In this document: positions 34,322 through 43,589 of the stretch, in pieces
Position numbering within the stretch: position 1 is the first letter of the stretch
How the letters are laid out: every line of letters starts with the position of its first letter
Source of the DNA: Cellulophaga baltica
GTDB lineage: Bacteria > Bacteroidota > Bacteroidia > Flavobacteriales > Flavobacteriaceae
Length of the DNA: 64,000 nt
NCBI RefSeq assembly: GCF_900102165.1
Contig: NZ_FNBD01000013.1
Span: forward strand, 41,789 to 105,788
Direction: 5' to 3'
The notes under the pieces: generated by a model
What the model saw: only the letters and a program-made list of their open reading frames with translations
Databases searched by the model: none
Told to the model about the DNA's origin: nothing
Made by a program: the position numbers and the translations under genes

Positions 34322-34906
34322 TTAGAACTGTAAATCAACCACTAAGTCAAATTCATCATAAATAGCTTTATCCTTTAAAGTATCTGTGAAATTTGTAGAA
34401 CCATAATGTATATCATAGTTAGTTCTATCTACTTTTAAAGTAGCTGTTGCTTTGCTACCGTATACAGAGATGTCAAAACTAACTGCTTTTGTAATGCCTT
34501 TAATCGTTAAATCTCCAGTAACATCATAAGAATTTTTACCTGTTGCTTTTACGCTCGTAAAAACTAATTTTGATGTTGCGTAGTTTTCTGTTCCAAAAAA
34601 ATCATCAGCTTTTAGGTGGCCTTCTAATTTTTCTTTTCCTTGACCAGCAGCTAAATCGCCAACCGTAATACTTGCCATATCTACAACAAACTCACCTCCT
34701 GTTAATTTATCACCGTCAAATAGAAGTTCTCCGGACTGCAAAGCAATCTTACCTTCATGAGATCCTGCAAATTTGTACCCTTTCCAAGTTACAGTACTCT
34801 CTGTTGTTTTAACGGTTTTCTTTTCACCATCTATTGGGTTTACTCCTGCTGTTGCAGCGGTAGCTATTACGATTGCAAATACGGCACTTAAAATATTTTT
34901 TTTCAT
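34322..34906 (-). CDS. YceI-family periplasmic protein
   Basis: A 194-residue YceI/lipocalin-like barrel protein, a family that binds isoprenoid-type lipids. The signal peptide is MKKNILSAVFAIVIATAATAG. Family features are STVTWKGYKFAGSHEGKI, VVDMASITVGDL, HLKADDFF and DVTGDLTIKGITKAVSFDI. It is the last gene of the operon with a nitroreductase and a MarR regulator, suggesting an inducible envelope response, possibly to quinone-like or electrophilic compounds. Confidence 0.9.
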   Translation of the reverse strand: MKKNILSAVFAIVIATAATAGVNPIDGEKKTVKTTESTVTWKGYKFAGSHEGKIALQSGELLFDGDKLTGGEFVVDMASITVGDLAAGQGKEKLEGHLKADDFFGTENYATSKLVFTSVKATGKNSYDVTGDLTIKGITKAVSFDISVYGSKATATLKVDRTNYDIHYGSTNFTDTLKDKAIYDEFDLVVDLQF

Positions 34907-34938
34907 GTTTTAAAAATTTAGTAATTAGTAATTGTTGT

Positions 34939-35571
34939 TTATATGTATTGAATTAATTTTTCTTTAGATTTTCTAACTTTTTTATAATGCTGTGTGTCAT
35001 CATCTTCTGCTCGGTATCCAATGGTTACCAGTAAAGAAGTGTTTAAATTTTGAGCGTCTAAGCCTAAAATTTTATTGAACTCAGCAGGCTCAAAACCCTC
35101 CATTGGGCAAGTGTCAATTTTTAGATCAGCCGCAGCAGATAATACATTTCCTAGTGCAATATAAGTTTGTTTAGCTGCCCAGACAGCTTTAGTTTCGTCA
35201 GATAAAGAAATTAGTTTAGATTTCATGAAATCTGAATACCCTGCTAGTGCTTCAGAAGGAATACCTCTTATCTCACTTATATCCTGTAAATGAGTATCTA
35301 TTAATTCTTCATTAAAGGTGGTGTGGTGCACAAAAGCTATTAAATAGGTAGCATCCGTAATTTGAGATTGTCCCCAAGCAAATGGTTTTAATTGTTCCCG
35401 TATAGCAGGATCTTCTATTACAAGTATTTTATACGGTTGTAGCCCATAAGAAGATGCTGTTAAGGATGCGGCTTCTAATATAGTTTCAAAATCTTCTTTT
35501 GAAACCTTTTTTGTAGCATCAAATTTTTTGGTGGCGTAACGCCAGTTTAAGTTGTCAATATAATTGTTCAT
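34939..35571 (-). CDS. nitroreductase-family NAD(P)H oxidoreductase
   Basis: A 210-residue flavoprotein of the NfsB/nitroreductase type. Features are RYATKKFDATKKV (FMN phosphate contact), SSYGLQPYKILVIED, AVWAAKQTYIALGNVLSAAADL and MEGFEPAEFNKILGL. It probably reduces quinones or nitro compounds with two electrons from NAD(P)H. It lies 8 bp after the marR gene and 32 bp before yceI. Confidence 0.9.
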   Translation of the reverse strand: MNNYIDNLNWRYATKKFDATKKVSKEDFETILEAASLTASSYGLQPYKILVIEDPAIREQLKPFAWGQSQITDATYLIAFVHHTTFNEELIDTHLQDISEIRGIPSEALAGYSDFMKSKLISLSDETKAVWAAKQTYIALGNVLSAAADLKIDTCPMEGFEPAEFNKILGLDAQNLNTSLLVTIGYRAEDDDTQHYKKVRKSKEKLIQYI

Positions 35572-35579
35572 GTGTTATT

Positions 35580-36026
35580 TTAAAATTTATCAAATAATTT
35601 GTTCAATACTATTAAGTCTTCGTTTGTAAATTTCTCAAGGATAGTCTCGTCTGCACTTTGCATTGCTTTATCCATTTGCAATAAAGCGTCTAAACCTGAT
35701 TCCGTAATGTAAATCTCTACTTTTCTGCGGTTGCTTTCACAAGCAGTACGTAATACATACCCTTTAGTAATAAGCTTATCAACAAGTCTAGTGGTATTGC
35801 TCATTTTAGTAACCATACGGTCATTAAGTGTACTCAAATTGGCAGCTTTACCTTTTTGACCTCTTAAAATTCTTAAAACATTAAATTGCTGAAGCGAAAC
35901 ATCAAAAGGTTTTAGCTTATTTGTAGTAACCTCTGTTACCTTATTACTTACTAGATTTAAATGAATAAGAGTCCTTTGGCGTAAAGGAATTTCTTTTTCT
36001 GTTTTTATGATCGCTTCTACATTCAT
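35580..36026 (-). CDS. MarR-family transcriptional regulator
   Basis: A 148-residue winged-helix regulator: dimerisation helices at both ends, a recognition segment near TLNDRMVTKMSNTTRLVDKLITKG, and a wing TACESNRRKVEIYITESG. A single Cys lies at the base of the wing, which could sense redox stress, though this is speculative. It is first in the operon it probably represses, and a palindrome overlaps the operon promoter. Confidence 0.9.
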   Translation of the reverse strand: MNVEAIIKTEKEIPLRQRTLIHLNLVSNKVTEVTTNKLKPFDVSLQQFNVLRILRGQKGKAANLSTLNDRMVTKMSNTTRLVDKLITKGYVLRTACESNRRKVEIYITESGLDALLQMDKAMQSADETILEKFTNEDLIVLNKLFDKF

Positions 36027-36031
36027 GTCTG

Positions 36032-36056
36032 TACAATAATTGTATATACAAATGTA
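36032..36056 (-). promoter_or_regulatory. marR operon -7 box and palindromic operator
   Basis: Minus-strand TACATTTG (36056-36049) matches TAnnTTTG. It overlaps the perfect palindrome TTGTATATACAA (36040-36051), and a second palindrome, TACAATAATTGTA (36032-36044), follows towards the ATG. The repeated TACAA/TTGTA half-sites fit binding of the MarR dimer at the start site. No clear -33 TTG is seen. Confidence 0.55.
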
Positions 36057-36180
36057 AGATTTAAATTTAATTAAATATTTAATGAAATGTTAATTTTTTT
36101 AGGTGATTCTGAGAAGAATTTGTGTATAAACTAAACCTTTTCGTTAAATGCGTATCTTAGATATATAAATACTTGAGATA

Positions 36181-37560
36181 GTGAAAAAAGAAGATATATT
36201 ACACGTGTATCAAAGGGCTGCATTTGGAATGACTCCGTCAAAATATAAAAAAGAGGAGAATAGATCTAGAATTGAAGTAGTACAAGACTTGTTTGCTGCT
36301 TCAGATAAAATTGAAAAACTTAAGGTTGAAACACCAGAATTAGATGAATTTTTAGAAAATTATTCCGAAAGAAACGACCGTAAAAAGTTAAGACATCTAA
36401 TTCAAGAGAGTAGAAGTAAAACTATTGAGTTTAATTCTTTGTGGTTAGACCGTATGGCTACTTCTGATGCTGCGTTTAGGGAGCGCATGACATTGTTTTG
36501 GGCAACTCATTTTGTGGTTCGTTCTAGAAATATCATTTTTTATCAAAAATTTAATAATACGCTTCGAGAAAATGCTTTGGGTAATTTTAGAAAGCTCCTT
36601 TTAGTAGTTACGCAAGAATCTGCTATGTTAGATTATTTGAATAATCAGCAGAATAAAAAAGGGAGCCCAAATGAAAATTTTGCTAGAGAATTAATGGAGC
36701 TTTTTACGTTAGGTGAAGCCACCTTATATAAAGAGGCAGATATTAAGGAGTCGGCTCGTGCATTTACAGGCTGGGGACATACATTTAATGGGCACTTTGT
36801 AAACCGTAAAAAACTTCATGATGATGATGAAAAAACATTTTTAGGGAAAACAGGAAATTTTGATGGAGAAGCTATAGTAGATATCATTCTAGAGCAACCA
36901 GAGTGCGCGTATTTTATTTGCAAGAAAATCTATCAGTATTTTGTTAACGACACGATAAATGAAGCTCACATAGCGGAAATGGTAAAAGTGTTTTACGTTA
37001 ATTATGATATTAAAGAATTAATGAAATTCGTATTTCTATCAGATTGGTTTTATAATCAAGAAAATTTGGGTAGTAAAATTAAATCACCTATAGATTTGCT
37101 TGTGGGCTTAAAAAAGGTAGTGCCGGTGTCGTTTAATAATGATAAACAGTTAGTATATGTTGAACGCTTATTGGGTCAGCTTTTAATTGAACCGCCAAAT
37201 GTTGCAGGTTGGCCAAAAGGTAGAGGTTGGATAGATGCAAATACTATGATGGTTAGATTGAAGTTGCCTTCGGTATTATTGAAAAACGGGGTAATTGCTT
37301 TTGATGTTAAAGGCGAGTTTGAAGATAGCTTTGAAGAGTTTAATAAACAAAGTAACCTAAATAGAAAATTGAATGTTACTGTAGATTGGAATCAATTTAC
37401 AAAGAATTTTAATTTACTAACCTATCAAGATATAACAGATTTATTAATTCGCTGCCCTATTAATAATGGCACTAAAGAATTTTTAAAAAACTTAGAACAA
37501 GTTGATAAACAAGAATATTGTATCCAATTAATGTCACTACCCGAATATCAATTAAGTTAA
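36181..37560 (+). CDS. DUF1800-domain protein
   Basis: A 459-residue protein of the DUF1800 family. It starts with GTG (KKEDILHVYQRAAFGMTPSKY) and holds the family signatures MTLFWATHFV, SPNENFARELMELFTLGEA, ARAFTGWG and NVAGWPKGRGWIDANTM. Members are large helical proteins nearly always followed by a DUF1501 partner, as here (12 bp). The biochemical role is not known. A Tat or Sec signal is absent, while the partner looks exported. Confidence 0.88.
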   Translation: MKKEDILHVYQRAAFGMTPSKYKKEENRSRIEVVQDLFAASDKIEKLKVETPELDEFLENYSERNDRKKLRHLIQESRSKTIEFNSLWLDRMATSDAAFRERMTLFWATHFVVRSRNIIFYQKFNNTLRENALGNFRKLLLVVTQESAMLDYLNNQQNKKGSPNENFARELMELFTLGEATLYKEADIKESARAFTGWGHTFNGHFVNRKKLHDDDEKTFLGKTGNFDGEAIVDIILEQPECAYFICKKIYQYFVNDTINEAHIAEMVKVFYVNYDIKELMKFVFLSDWFYNQENLGSKIKSPIDLLVGLKKVVPVSFNNDKQLVYVERLLGQLLIEPPNVAGWPKGRGWIDANTMMVRLKLPSVLLKNGVIAFDVKGEFEDSFEEFNKQSNLNRKLNVTVDWNQFTKNFNLLTYQDITDLLIRCPINNGTKEFLKNLEQVDKQEYCIQLMSLPEYQLS

Positions 37561-37572
37561 AACATTTAAAAT

Positions 37573-38763
37573 ATGAAACGTAGAGATTTTATAAGAAACA
37601 GTAGTCTAGCTAGTAGTGTTTTATTTGTGCCTAATTTTTTAAAGGCATTCGAATCATCGCAACTTAAAGTTGACGGAAATAAGAAATTGGTTATCCTTCA
37701 ATTATCAGGAGGTAATGACGGTCTAAATACCTTGGTACAGTTTAATAATGATATTTACTTTAAAAATAGGGGAACGATAGGACAACAAAAAAATCAATTG
37801 CTTTCCGTGAGCGATGAGTTAGGTTTACATGAAAGTTTAAAAGATTTTAAAACATTGTATGATGAAGGTTTGGTTAGCGTTATCAATGATGTTGGATATC
37901 CTAATCCAAGTCGTTCTCATTTTAGAGCTACAGATATTTGGCAAACAGCAAGTTCATCAAATGAATTTTTGAAAGCAGGCTGGATTGGTAGGTATTTAGA
38001 TACAGTATCAAAATCGCAACTTGGAGCTATAGAAGTTGACGATACTTTATCTCTTTTAATGAAAGGGGAACACATAAATGGTATCGCTACTAAAGATGCT
38101 AAATTATTCTTTAAAACTACACAAGATCCTTACTTTGGTGCTGTATTAAATAATTATAAAGATGCACATTTGAGTGAACATAATTTGGGTTATTTATACA
38201 AGACTGTCATCGATGCAAAATCTTCAGCCAAGTATATCTATGAAAAAACAAAATTGTATGACTCTAAAGCAGAATATCCACAGAACTCTTTTGGTAAACA
38301 ATTGAAGACTATTTCGGAGTTTATAAGTTCAGGTTTAGAGACACAATTATATTATGCCAGTTTAGGTGGGTTTGATACGCATGCTAACCAGGTAAATTCG
38401 CAAAAAAGATTGTTAGAAGTTTTTTCTACAGGAATACATACTTTTATTAATGATTTAAAAGCAACTGGAGCTTTAAAAGATACTGTTGTTTTGGTATTTT
38501 CAGAATTTGGCAGGCGATTAAAGCAAAATGCAGCTAATGGTACAGATCATGGTGCGGCTAACTTAGTTTTTTTGCTCGGCGATAAGTTGAAAAAACCTGG
38601 AATGTATAATGCTCCAGCAAATCTTGTTGATTTAGATAGTAACGGCGACATAAAATATAAAGTAGATTTTAGAAATATATATGCGTCTTTATTAAAAGAT
38701 TGGTTACTTACCCAACCTGATGCTATTTTGAATGGAAAATTTGAATCTCTAAACTTAGTGTAA
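37573..38763 (+). CDS. DUF1501-domain protein, probable Tat substrate
   Basis: A 396-residue protein. Its start MKRRDFIRNSSLASSVLFVPNFLKAF looks like a twin-arginine signal (KRRDFI then a hydrophobic stretch). The core resembles the alkaline phosphatase/sulfatase-like DUF1501 fold: LVILQLSGGNDGLNTLVQ, FRATDIWQTAS, DTVVLVFSEFGRRLKQNAANGTDHG. The acidic and His residues in the last motif are candidate metal ligands. It works presumably together with the DUF1800 protein encoded just upstream. Confidence 0.88.
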   Translation: MKRRDFIRNSSLASSVLFVPNFLKAFESSQLKVDGNKKLVILQLSGGNDGLNTLVQFNNDIYFKNRGTIGQQKNQLLSVSDELGLHESLKDFKTLYDEGLVSVINDVGYPNPSRSHFRATDIWQTASSSNEFLKAGWIGRYLDTVSKSQLGAIEVDDTLSLLMKGEHINGIATKDAKLFFKTTQDPYFGAVLNNYKDAHLSEHNLGYLYKTVIDAKSSAKYIYEKTKLYDSKAEYPQNSFGKQLKTISEFISSGLETQLYYASLGGFDTHANQVNSQKRLLEVFSTGIHTFINDLKATGALKDTVVLVFSEFGRRLKQNAANGTDHGAANLVFLLGDKLKKPGMYNAPANLVDLDSNGDIKYKVDFRNIYASLLKDWLLTQPDAILNGKFESLNLV

Positions 38764-38816
38764 GGTTTTATTTAAATAATGCACTATTTTTGGAGAACTT
38801 AAAAATACATAAAGAA

Positions 38817-39128
38817 ATGGCAGATTTATCACAAGAAGAATGGGTAGCGCAACTATATAATGATGACAATGCTTTTATTTTAGATGTGCGTACACCTGAA
38901 GAGGTAGAAGGCGGTTACATTCCAGAAGCTACGAATATAGATATTCATTTAGGGCAAGGTTTTTTAGATGAAATTGAAAAACTAGACAAAAATAAAAGTT
39001 ACTATGTGTATTGTCGTTCTGGTGCAAGAAGCGGACAAGCATGTGCTATCATGAATAGTGTAGGATTTGAAAATGCTTATAATTTATTAGGTGGTTTCAT
39101 GAATTGGGAAGGTGAGGTTGTTGAGTAA
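38817..39128 (+). CDS. rhodanese-like domain protein
   Basis: A 103-residue single rhodanese domain with the active-site loop YCRSGARSGQA (catalytic Cys), and FILDVRTPEEVEGGYIPEATNID at the start of the fold. It can carry sulfur as a persulfide; physiological partner unknown. The start is placed at ATG 38817 (MADLSQEEW). A longer frame from a TTG at 38790 adds nine residues that are not family-like. TATTTTTG at 38785-38792 may be its -7 box. Confidence 0.88.
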   Translation: MADLSQEEWVAQLYNDDNAFILDVRTPEEVEGGYIPEATNIDIHLGQGFLDEIEKLDKNKSYYVYCRSGARSGQACAIMNSVGFENAYNLLGGFMNWEGEVVE

Positions 39129-39167
39129 ATCCTATAAAATTACCTAGAATCTTATTTTATATAAAGG

Positions 39168-39208
39168 AAAGATCGTACTGCTGATTATATGAGCAGTACG
39201 GTCTTTTT
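39168..39208 (+). terminator. terminator after the rhodanese gene
   Basis: Arms 39168-39182 and 39192-39206 with one G-T wobble, a 9-nt loop and a T6 run. Confidence 0.8.
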
Positions 39209-39251
39209 TGCTTTTATTTACTATCTTATGCCTTGTTAATGATATGATTAC

Positions 39252-40532
39252 ATGCGCGAAGACTTTTTGCATTTTATATGGAAACATAAGAAACTTCCAA
39301 TAACCAACTTGGTAAGTACAGGTGGGGAGGCTATTGAAATAGTTCAAGTAGGAACTCATAATCATCTTGCAGGTCCAGATTTTTTTAATGCCCAAATTAG
39401 AATAGGAAGTCAACTATGGGCCGGCAATGTAGAGATACATATAAAATCGTCTGATTGGTATGCACATAACCACGAACAAGATGAGAACTATGATACGGTT
39501 ATTTTGCATGTAGTATGGGAAGATGATGCTACAGTTCATAGAAAAGATAATATTCCAATACCAACTTTAGCGCTTAAAACTTATTTATCTCCAAAATTGA
39601 TTAAAGCTTATGAGGCGCTATTTTCAAAAAGTGGAAAACGTTTTATTAACTGTGAAAAGCAAATTTCGGGTTTAGATAGTTTTGTTTTAAAAAACTGGTT
39701 AGACAGGATGTATTTTGAGCGATTAGAAGAAAAATCGACCTTAATTCTAAGTCTTTTAAAAAAGTCTAAGAACAATTGGGAAGAAGTATTGTTTGTGCTG
39801 TTGTTAAAAAATTTCGGATTAAAAATAAATGGAGATGCCTTTTTGAGTTTGGCTCAAAGTGTAGATTTCACTTCTGTACGTAAAATAGGAGCAGATACCT
39901 TGCAATTGGAAAGTTTGTTATTTGGTCATGCAGGCTTGTTAGACGAAAACAATACAGATCTTTATTTTAGGGAATTAAAAGATGAATATCAGTATGTGAA
40001 GCGTAAATTTCAATGTGAGGACTCAAATGCAGTAAGGCCTGCATTTTTTAAATTGAGACCACCCAATTTTCCAACCATTAGATTGTCACAATTTTCAAAT
40101 TTATACGCAGGGCAAAATAACTTATTTCGTCGGCTTATAGATGCCACTTCCATAGAAGAACTTTACGGTATATTCAGCGTATCGGCCAGTGAGTATTGGG
40201 ATACCCATTATACGTTTGCAAAAGAATCTAAAAAAAGTAAAAAGAAACTTACTAAGAAATTTATAGATCTTTTGATTATAAATACGATATTGCCACTTAA
40301 GTTCTGTCATGCGCAATACCATGGAAAAGAGATTGAAAGTAATTTAATACCTATTATAATAGGTATCAAAAAAGAAGATAATTCGATTATAGAAACTTTT
40401 AATAATCTCAAAATCTCGGCTCATAATGCTATGGAAAGTCAGTCTTTGCTGCAATTGTATACTAATTATTGTTTGAAAAATAAATGCTTGCAATGTGCAG
40501 TAGGTAATAGTTTATTAAAAGGAAATGACTAA
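39252..40532 (+). CDS. DUF2851-family protein
   Basis: A 426-residue member of a family common in Bacteroidetes and of unknown function. Start motif MREDFLHFIWKHKKLP, followed by HNHLAGPDFFNAQI and AGNVEIHIKSSDWYAH, an arrangement reminiscent of nuclease-like cores with acidic residues and E-x-H. The C-terminus has four Cys (NYCLKNKCLQCAVGN), possibly a metal site. It is followed after 9 bp by a PspC gene and then a K+ channel gene, probably one operon. Confidence 0.85.
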   Translation: MREDFLHFIWKHKKLPITNLVSTGGEAIEIVQVGTHNHLAGPDFFNAQIRIGSQLWAGNVEIHIKSSDWYAHNHEQDENYDTVILHVVWEDDATVHRKDNIPIPTLALKTYLSPKLIKAYEALFSKSGKRFINCEKQISGLDSFVLKNWLDRMYFERLEEKSTLILSLLKKSKNNWEEVLFVLLLKNFGLKINGDAFLSLAQSVDFTSVRKIGADTLQLESLLFGHAGLLDENNTDLYFRELKDEYQYVKRKFQCEDSNAVRPAFFKLRPPNFPTIRLSQFSNLYAGQNNLFRRLIDATSIEELYGIFSVSASEYWDTHYTFAKESKKSKKKLTKKFIDLLIINTILPLKFCHAQYHGKEIESNLIPIIIGIKKEDNSIIETFNNLKISAHNAMESQSLLQLYTNYCLKNKCLQCAVGNSLLKGND

Positions 40533-40541
40533 TTTTAACAG

Positions 40542-40769
40542 ATGAATTTCTTATATCAATTATTATACTTTTTTCAAAAACATGGTTTTGAAGTATGTAG
40601 GCGTATTGCGGAACGTTTAGGAATTCGTATTCGTGTAGTGAGAACATCTTTTATTTATTTAACCTTTGTAACCCTTGGTTTTGGTTTCGCCTTATATTTA
40701 TTTGTAGCCTTTTGGTTAAAAATTAAAGATTTAATATACACCAAGAGAACGTCAGTCTTTGATCTGTAA
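40542..40769 (+). CDS. PspC-domain small membrane protein
   Basis: A 75-residue protein: an N-terminal amphipathic part with CRRIAERLGIRIRVVRTSF, the PspC fingerprint, and one membrane helix (about 40-60, YLTFVTLGFGFALYLFVAFWL). PspC domains take part in envelope stress responses. Here no other psp gene is present. It lies 3 bp before the K+ channel gene. Confidence 0.85.
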   Translation: MNFLYQLLYFFQKHGFEVCRRIAERLGIRIRVVRTSFIYLTFVTLGFGFALYLFVAFWLKIKDLIYTKRTSVFDL

Positions 40770-40772
40770 CTT

Positions 40773-41780
40773 ATGCTTAGACTTTTTAGATCTAAAATAT
40801 ATTTAGCAATATTTTTAATGACAGCTGTGTTGCTGTTTGGAATACTAGGATATCGTTATATTTCAAATTATGATTGGGTAGATGCTATTTACATGACCAT
40901 AATTACGGTAACCACCGTAGGGTTTTCTGAAGTACGACCATTGGATGCGCAATCTAAATTTTTTACCATATCATTAATTGTTTCGAGCGTTTTTATATTT
41001 GCCTTTGCGATTTCGGTAATAACCGAATATGTTTTAGGTAGAAATTCGCTTCAAATATTAAAAAAGAAAAAAGTGAAATCTAAAATTAATAGTCTTACAG
41101 ATCATGTTATTGTTTGTGGTTACGGCAGAAATGGTACGCAAGCAGCAGAACGTTTAAAAGCTTATAAGCGCCCGTTTGTAATTATAGAAAAGGATAAAGA
41201 AATTATTGAACGTTTTGAAGAAAATATACTTTTTATTGAAGGCGATGCCAATGACGATGAAATATTGATGGAAGCGGGAATAGACCGCGCAAAGTTTTTA
41301 ATTACTGCTTTGCCGGATGATGCTACCAATTTATTTGTAGTGCTATCTTCAAGACAATTAAATAAAGATCTTTTTATCATCAGTAGAGCCTCTTTATTAA
41401 ATTCTCAAAAGAAATTAATGTTGGCTGGGGCTAATAAAGTGATTATGCCAGATAAAATTGGTGGGGATCATATGGCCTCTTTGGTGGTGATGCCAGATTT
41501 AATCACTTTTATGGACAAGCTTTCTGTGGAAGGTGGGCATACCACTAACTTAGAAGAGGTTTCTATAGAAGATTTTACAGATCAAATGGAATGTAATTCG
41601 CTTCGTGATCTTGATCTAAGAAGAAAAACAGGCTGTACAATTATAGGGTATATATCGCCAGAAGGCGACTATATAATTAATCCTGAAGCAGATTTGCAAC
41701 TGCAGCCAAAAAGTAAGGTAATTGTATTAGGAAGGCCGGAGCAAATCAGAAAACTGAACGAAATGTTTCATATCGTTTAA
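40773..41780 (+). CDS. potassium channel with RCK (TrkA-N) domain
   Basis: A 335-residue two-helix channel subunit: TM1 about 9-27, pore helix and filter TVTTVGFSE (46-54), TM2 about 64-88, then a cytosolic Rossmann NAD-binding domain (VIVCGYGRNGTQAAERL near 110-125, acidic FIEGDANDD) and a C-terminal TrkA-C-like part. The filter reads TVGF instead of the classical TVGYG. This variant occurs in other prokaryotic channels, so K+ selectivity is likely but not certain. Confidence 0.9.
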   Translation: MLRLFRSKIYLAIFLMTAVLLFGILGYRYISNYDWVDAIYMTIITVTTVGFSEVRPLDAQSKFFTISLIVSSVFIFAFAISVITEYVLGRNSLQILKKKKVKSKINSLTDHVIVCGYGRNGTQAAERLKAYKRPFVIIEKDKEIIERFEENILFIEGDANDDEILMEAGIDRAKFLITALPDDATNLFVVLSSRQLNKDLFIISRASLLNSQKKLMLAGANKVIMPDKIGGDHMASLVVMPDLITFMDKLSVEGGHTTNLEEVSIEDFTDQMECNSLRDLDLRRKTGCTIIGYISPEGDYIINPEADLQLQPKSKVIVLGRPEQIRKLNEMFHIV

Positions 41781-41868
41781 AGAAATTTAAATAATATTCC
41801 TTGATTGCGTTGTTTTTTTTTAAGATATTGCTGACGACTAGACTAATTATAAAACAAATTTACATATT

Positions 41869-43578
41869 ATGAAGTATAGACTTCTTACGCTGTTTGCATT
41901 AATGGCGCCTATTTTTACCTTTTCTCAAGAGGTAGTGGAAAAAGGATTAGATGAAAAAATTGATGAAGCATTTAAGCCTATTTCCGATTTCTTTTCTGCA
42001 GTAATTTTCTTCAATGTTTGGCAAGACCCAGATATTCCTTTTGTTTTAGTTTTATTAGTAGCAAGTGCTTTGTTTTTTACAATCTATTTTGGATTTCCTA
42101 ATGTTAGGTTTTTTGGAAAAGCAATTAATACGGTAAGAGGTAAGTATGAAGATATTGAAAAGCATGGTGCAAAAGAATTATACGGTGAAGACGGTATTGC
42201 ACAAGGTCAAGATTTATCTAACGTAGATATAGAAGAGCATTTAGTAGGCTTAGAAGATGATTTAGCAGTAAACGGAGATATTATAGATACCATCAGGGAT
42301 GAAAGCTCAGACGGAGAAGTAAGTCACTTTCAGGCACTTGCGACCGCAGTATCCGGTACTGTAGGTAATGGTAACATTGCCGGGGTGGCATTGGCAATTG
42401 CGTTAGGTGGTCCTGGGGCTACATTTTGGATGATTGTCTGCGGTCTTTTAGGGATGTCTACAAAATTTGTAGAATGTACATTGGGAGTTCAGTATCGTGA
42501 TGTCGGAGAAGATGGAACGGTTTACGGAGGTCCTATGTATTATTTGAGCAAAGGATTAAAGGAAAGAGGATTCCAAAAATTAGGTAAAGTTGCTGCGGTA
42601 ATTTTTGCTATTTTCTGTATTGGAGGTTCTTTTGGTGGCGGTAACGCTGCGCAATCTAACCAAGCAACTATTGTATTAAAAGAATTATTTAACTGGCAGA
42701 GTACAGCGGCCGGTGCTATTGTTGGTTTAGGGCTTGCAATATTAGTAGGTATTATCATTATCGGAGGTATTAAGAGAATTGCGCAGGTAACGGAAAAAGT
42801 AGTTCCTTTTATGGCTATTATGTATGTAGTTGCCTGTTTGTATATCATTTTTGCTAATTTCAATTTAATTGATGATGCGGTTGCTTTAATCGTTACAGAA
42901 GCATTTAATCCAAAAGCCATTGGTGTTGGTGGGGTAATTGGTGTTTTGTTAGTCGGGTTTAAAAGAGCAGCATTCTCTAATGAAGCAGGTGCAGGTTCTG
43001 CGTCTATTGCTCACTCTGCAGTAAGAACAAAATATTCAGCAAGTGAAGGTTTAGTAGCTTTACTAGAACCTTTTATAGATACCGTGTTAATTTGTACCAT
43101 GACGGCTTTAGTAATTGTTATCTTCAATTTTGGCGGATATTTTGAGTATGGTTTAGATGTAAGTACAGATGGTAGTGGTGCGGTTCAGATAGGGGCAGAT
43201 GTTGTTCAAGGAGCTGGTATTACCGCTAAAGCTTTTGCGGCTTACATTCCTTACTCTAATGTTTTCTTAACAATAGCAGTAGTATTGTTTGCAGTTTCTA
43301 CTATGATTTCTTGGTCTTATTACGGACTACAATCTTGGAAGTTTTTATTCGGTAGAGGTAAAGCGGCAGATTTAACCTATAAATTTTTATTCTTAACATT
43401 TGTAGTAATTGGTGCTGCTGCAAGTATGGGGTCTATTTGGGCATTCTCAGATGCAATGATTTTTGCAATGGTTTTCCCTAATATGGTAGGATTATTTTTC
43501 CTTTTCCCAGTAGTTAAAAAGCAACTTAAAAGATATCTTGATGCTATTAAGTTAAAGTATGATGCTATAGATAACTAA
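41869..43578 (+). CDS. sodium:alanine symporter family protein
   Basis: A 569-residue multi-pass carrier of the alanine/glycine:cation symporter family (AGCS). Features are VSGTVGNGNIAGVALAIALGGPGATFWM, GPMYYLSKGL, KRAAFSNEAGAGSASIAHSA and TMISWSYYGLQSWKFLFG. The N-terminus has an extra signal-like segment and about 100 residues before the core, including a soluble acidic stretch (GIAQGQDLSNVDIEEHLVGLEDD). It imports small neutral amino acids with Na+. A terminator-like hairpin lies 24 bp after the stop, inside the next gene. Confidence 0.92.
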   Translation: MKYRLLTLFALMAPIFTFSQEVVEKGLDEKIDEAFKPISDFFSAVIFFNVWQDPDIPFVLVLLVASALFFTIYFGFPNVRFFGKAINTVRGKYEDIEKHGAKELYGEDGIAQGQDLSNVDIEEHLVGLEDDLAVNGDIIDTIRDESSDGEVSHFQALATAVSGTVGNGNIAGVALAIALGGPGATFWMIVCGLLGMSTKFVECTLGVQYRDVGEDGTVYGGPMYYLSKGLKERGFQKLGKVAAVIFAIFCIGGSFGGGNAAQSNQATIVLKELFNWQSTAAGAIVGLGLAILVGIIIIGGIKRIAQVTEKVVPFMAIMYVVACLYIIFANFNLIDDAVALIVTEAFNPKAIGVGGVIGVLLVGFKRAAFSNEAGAGSASIAHSAVRTKYSASEGLVALLEPFIDTVLICTMTALVIVIFNFGGYFEYGLDVSTDGSGAVQIGADVVQGAGITAKAFAAYIPYSNVFLTIAVVLFAVSTMISWSYYGLQSWKFLFGRGKAADLTYKFLFLTFVVIGAAASMGSIWAFSDAMIFAMVFPNMVGLFFLFPVVKKQLKRYLDAIKLKYDAIDN

Positions 43579-43589
43579 ATAGTATTCTT

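Noticed and set aside
38790..38816. TTG start giving nine extra residues on the rhodanese protein
   Set aside because: The downstream ATG fits the domain start, and the TTG overlaps a probable -7 promoter element.
39144..39413. 89-codon minus-strand frame over the start of the DUF2851 gene
   Set aside because: It overlaps a clear terminator and the well-supported DUF2851 start.
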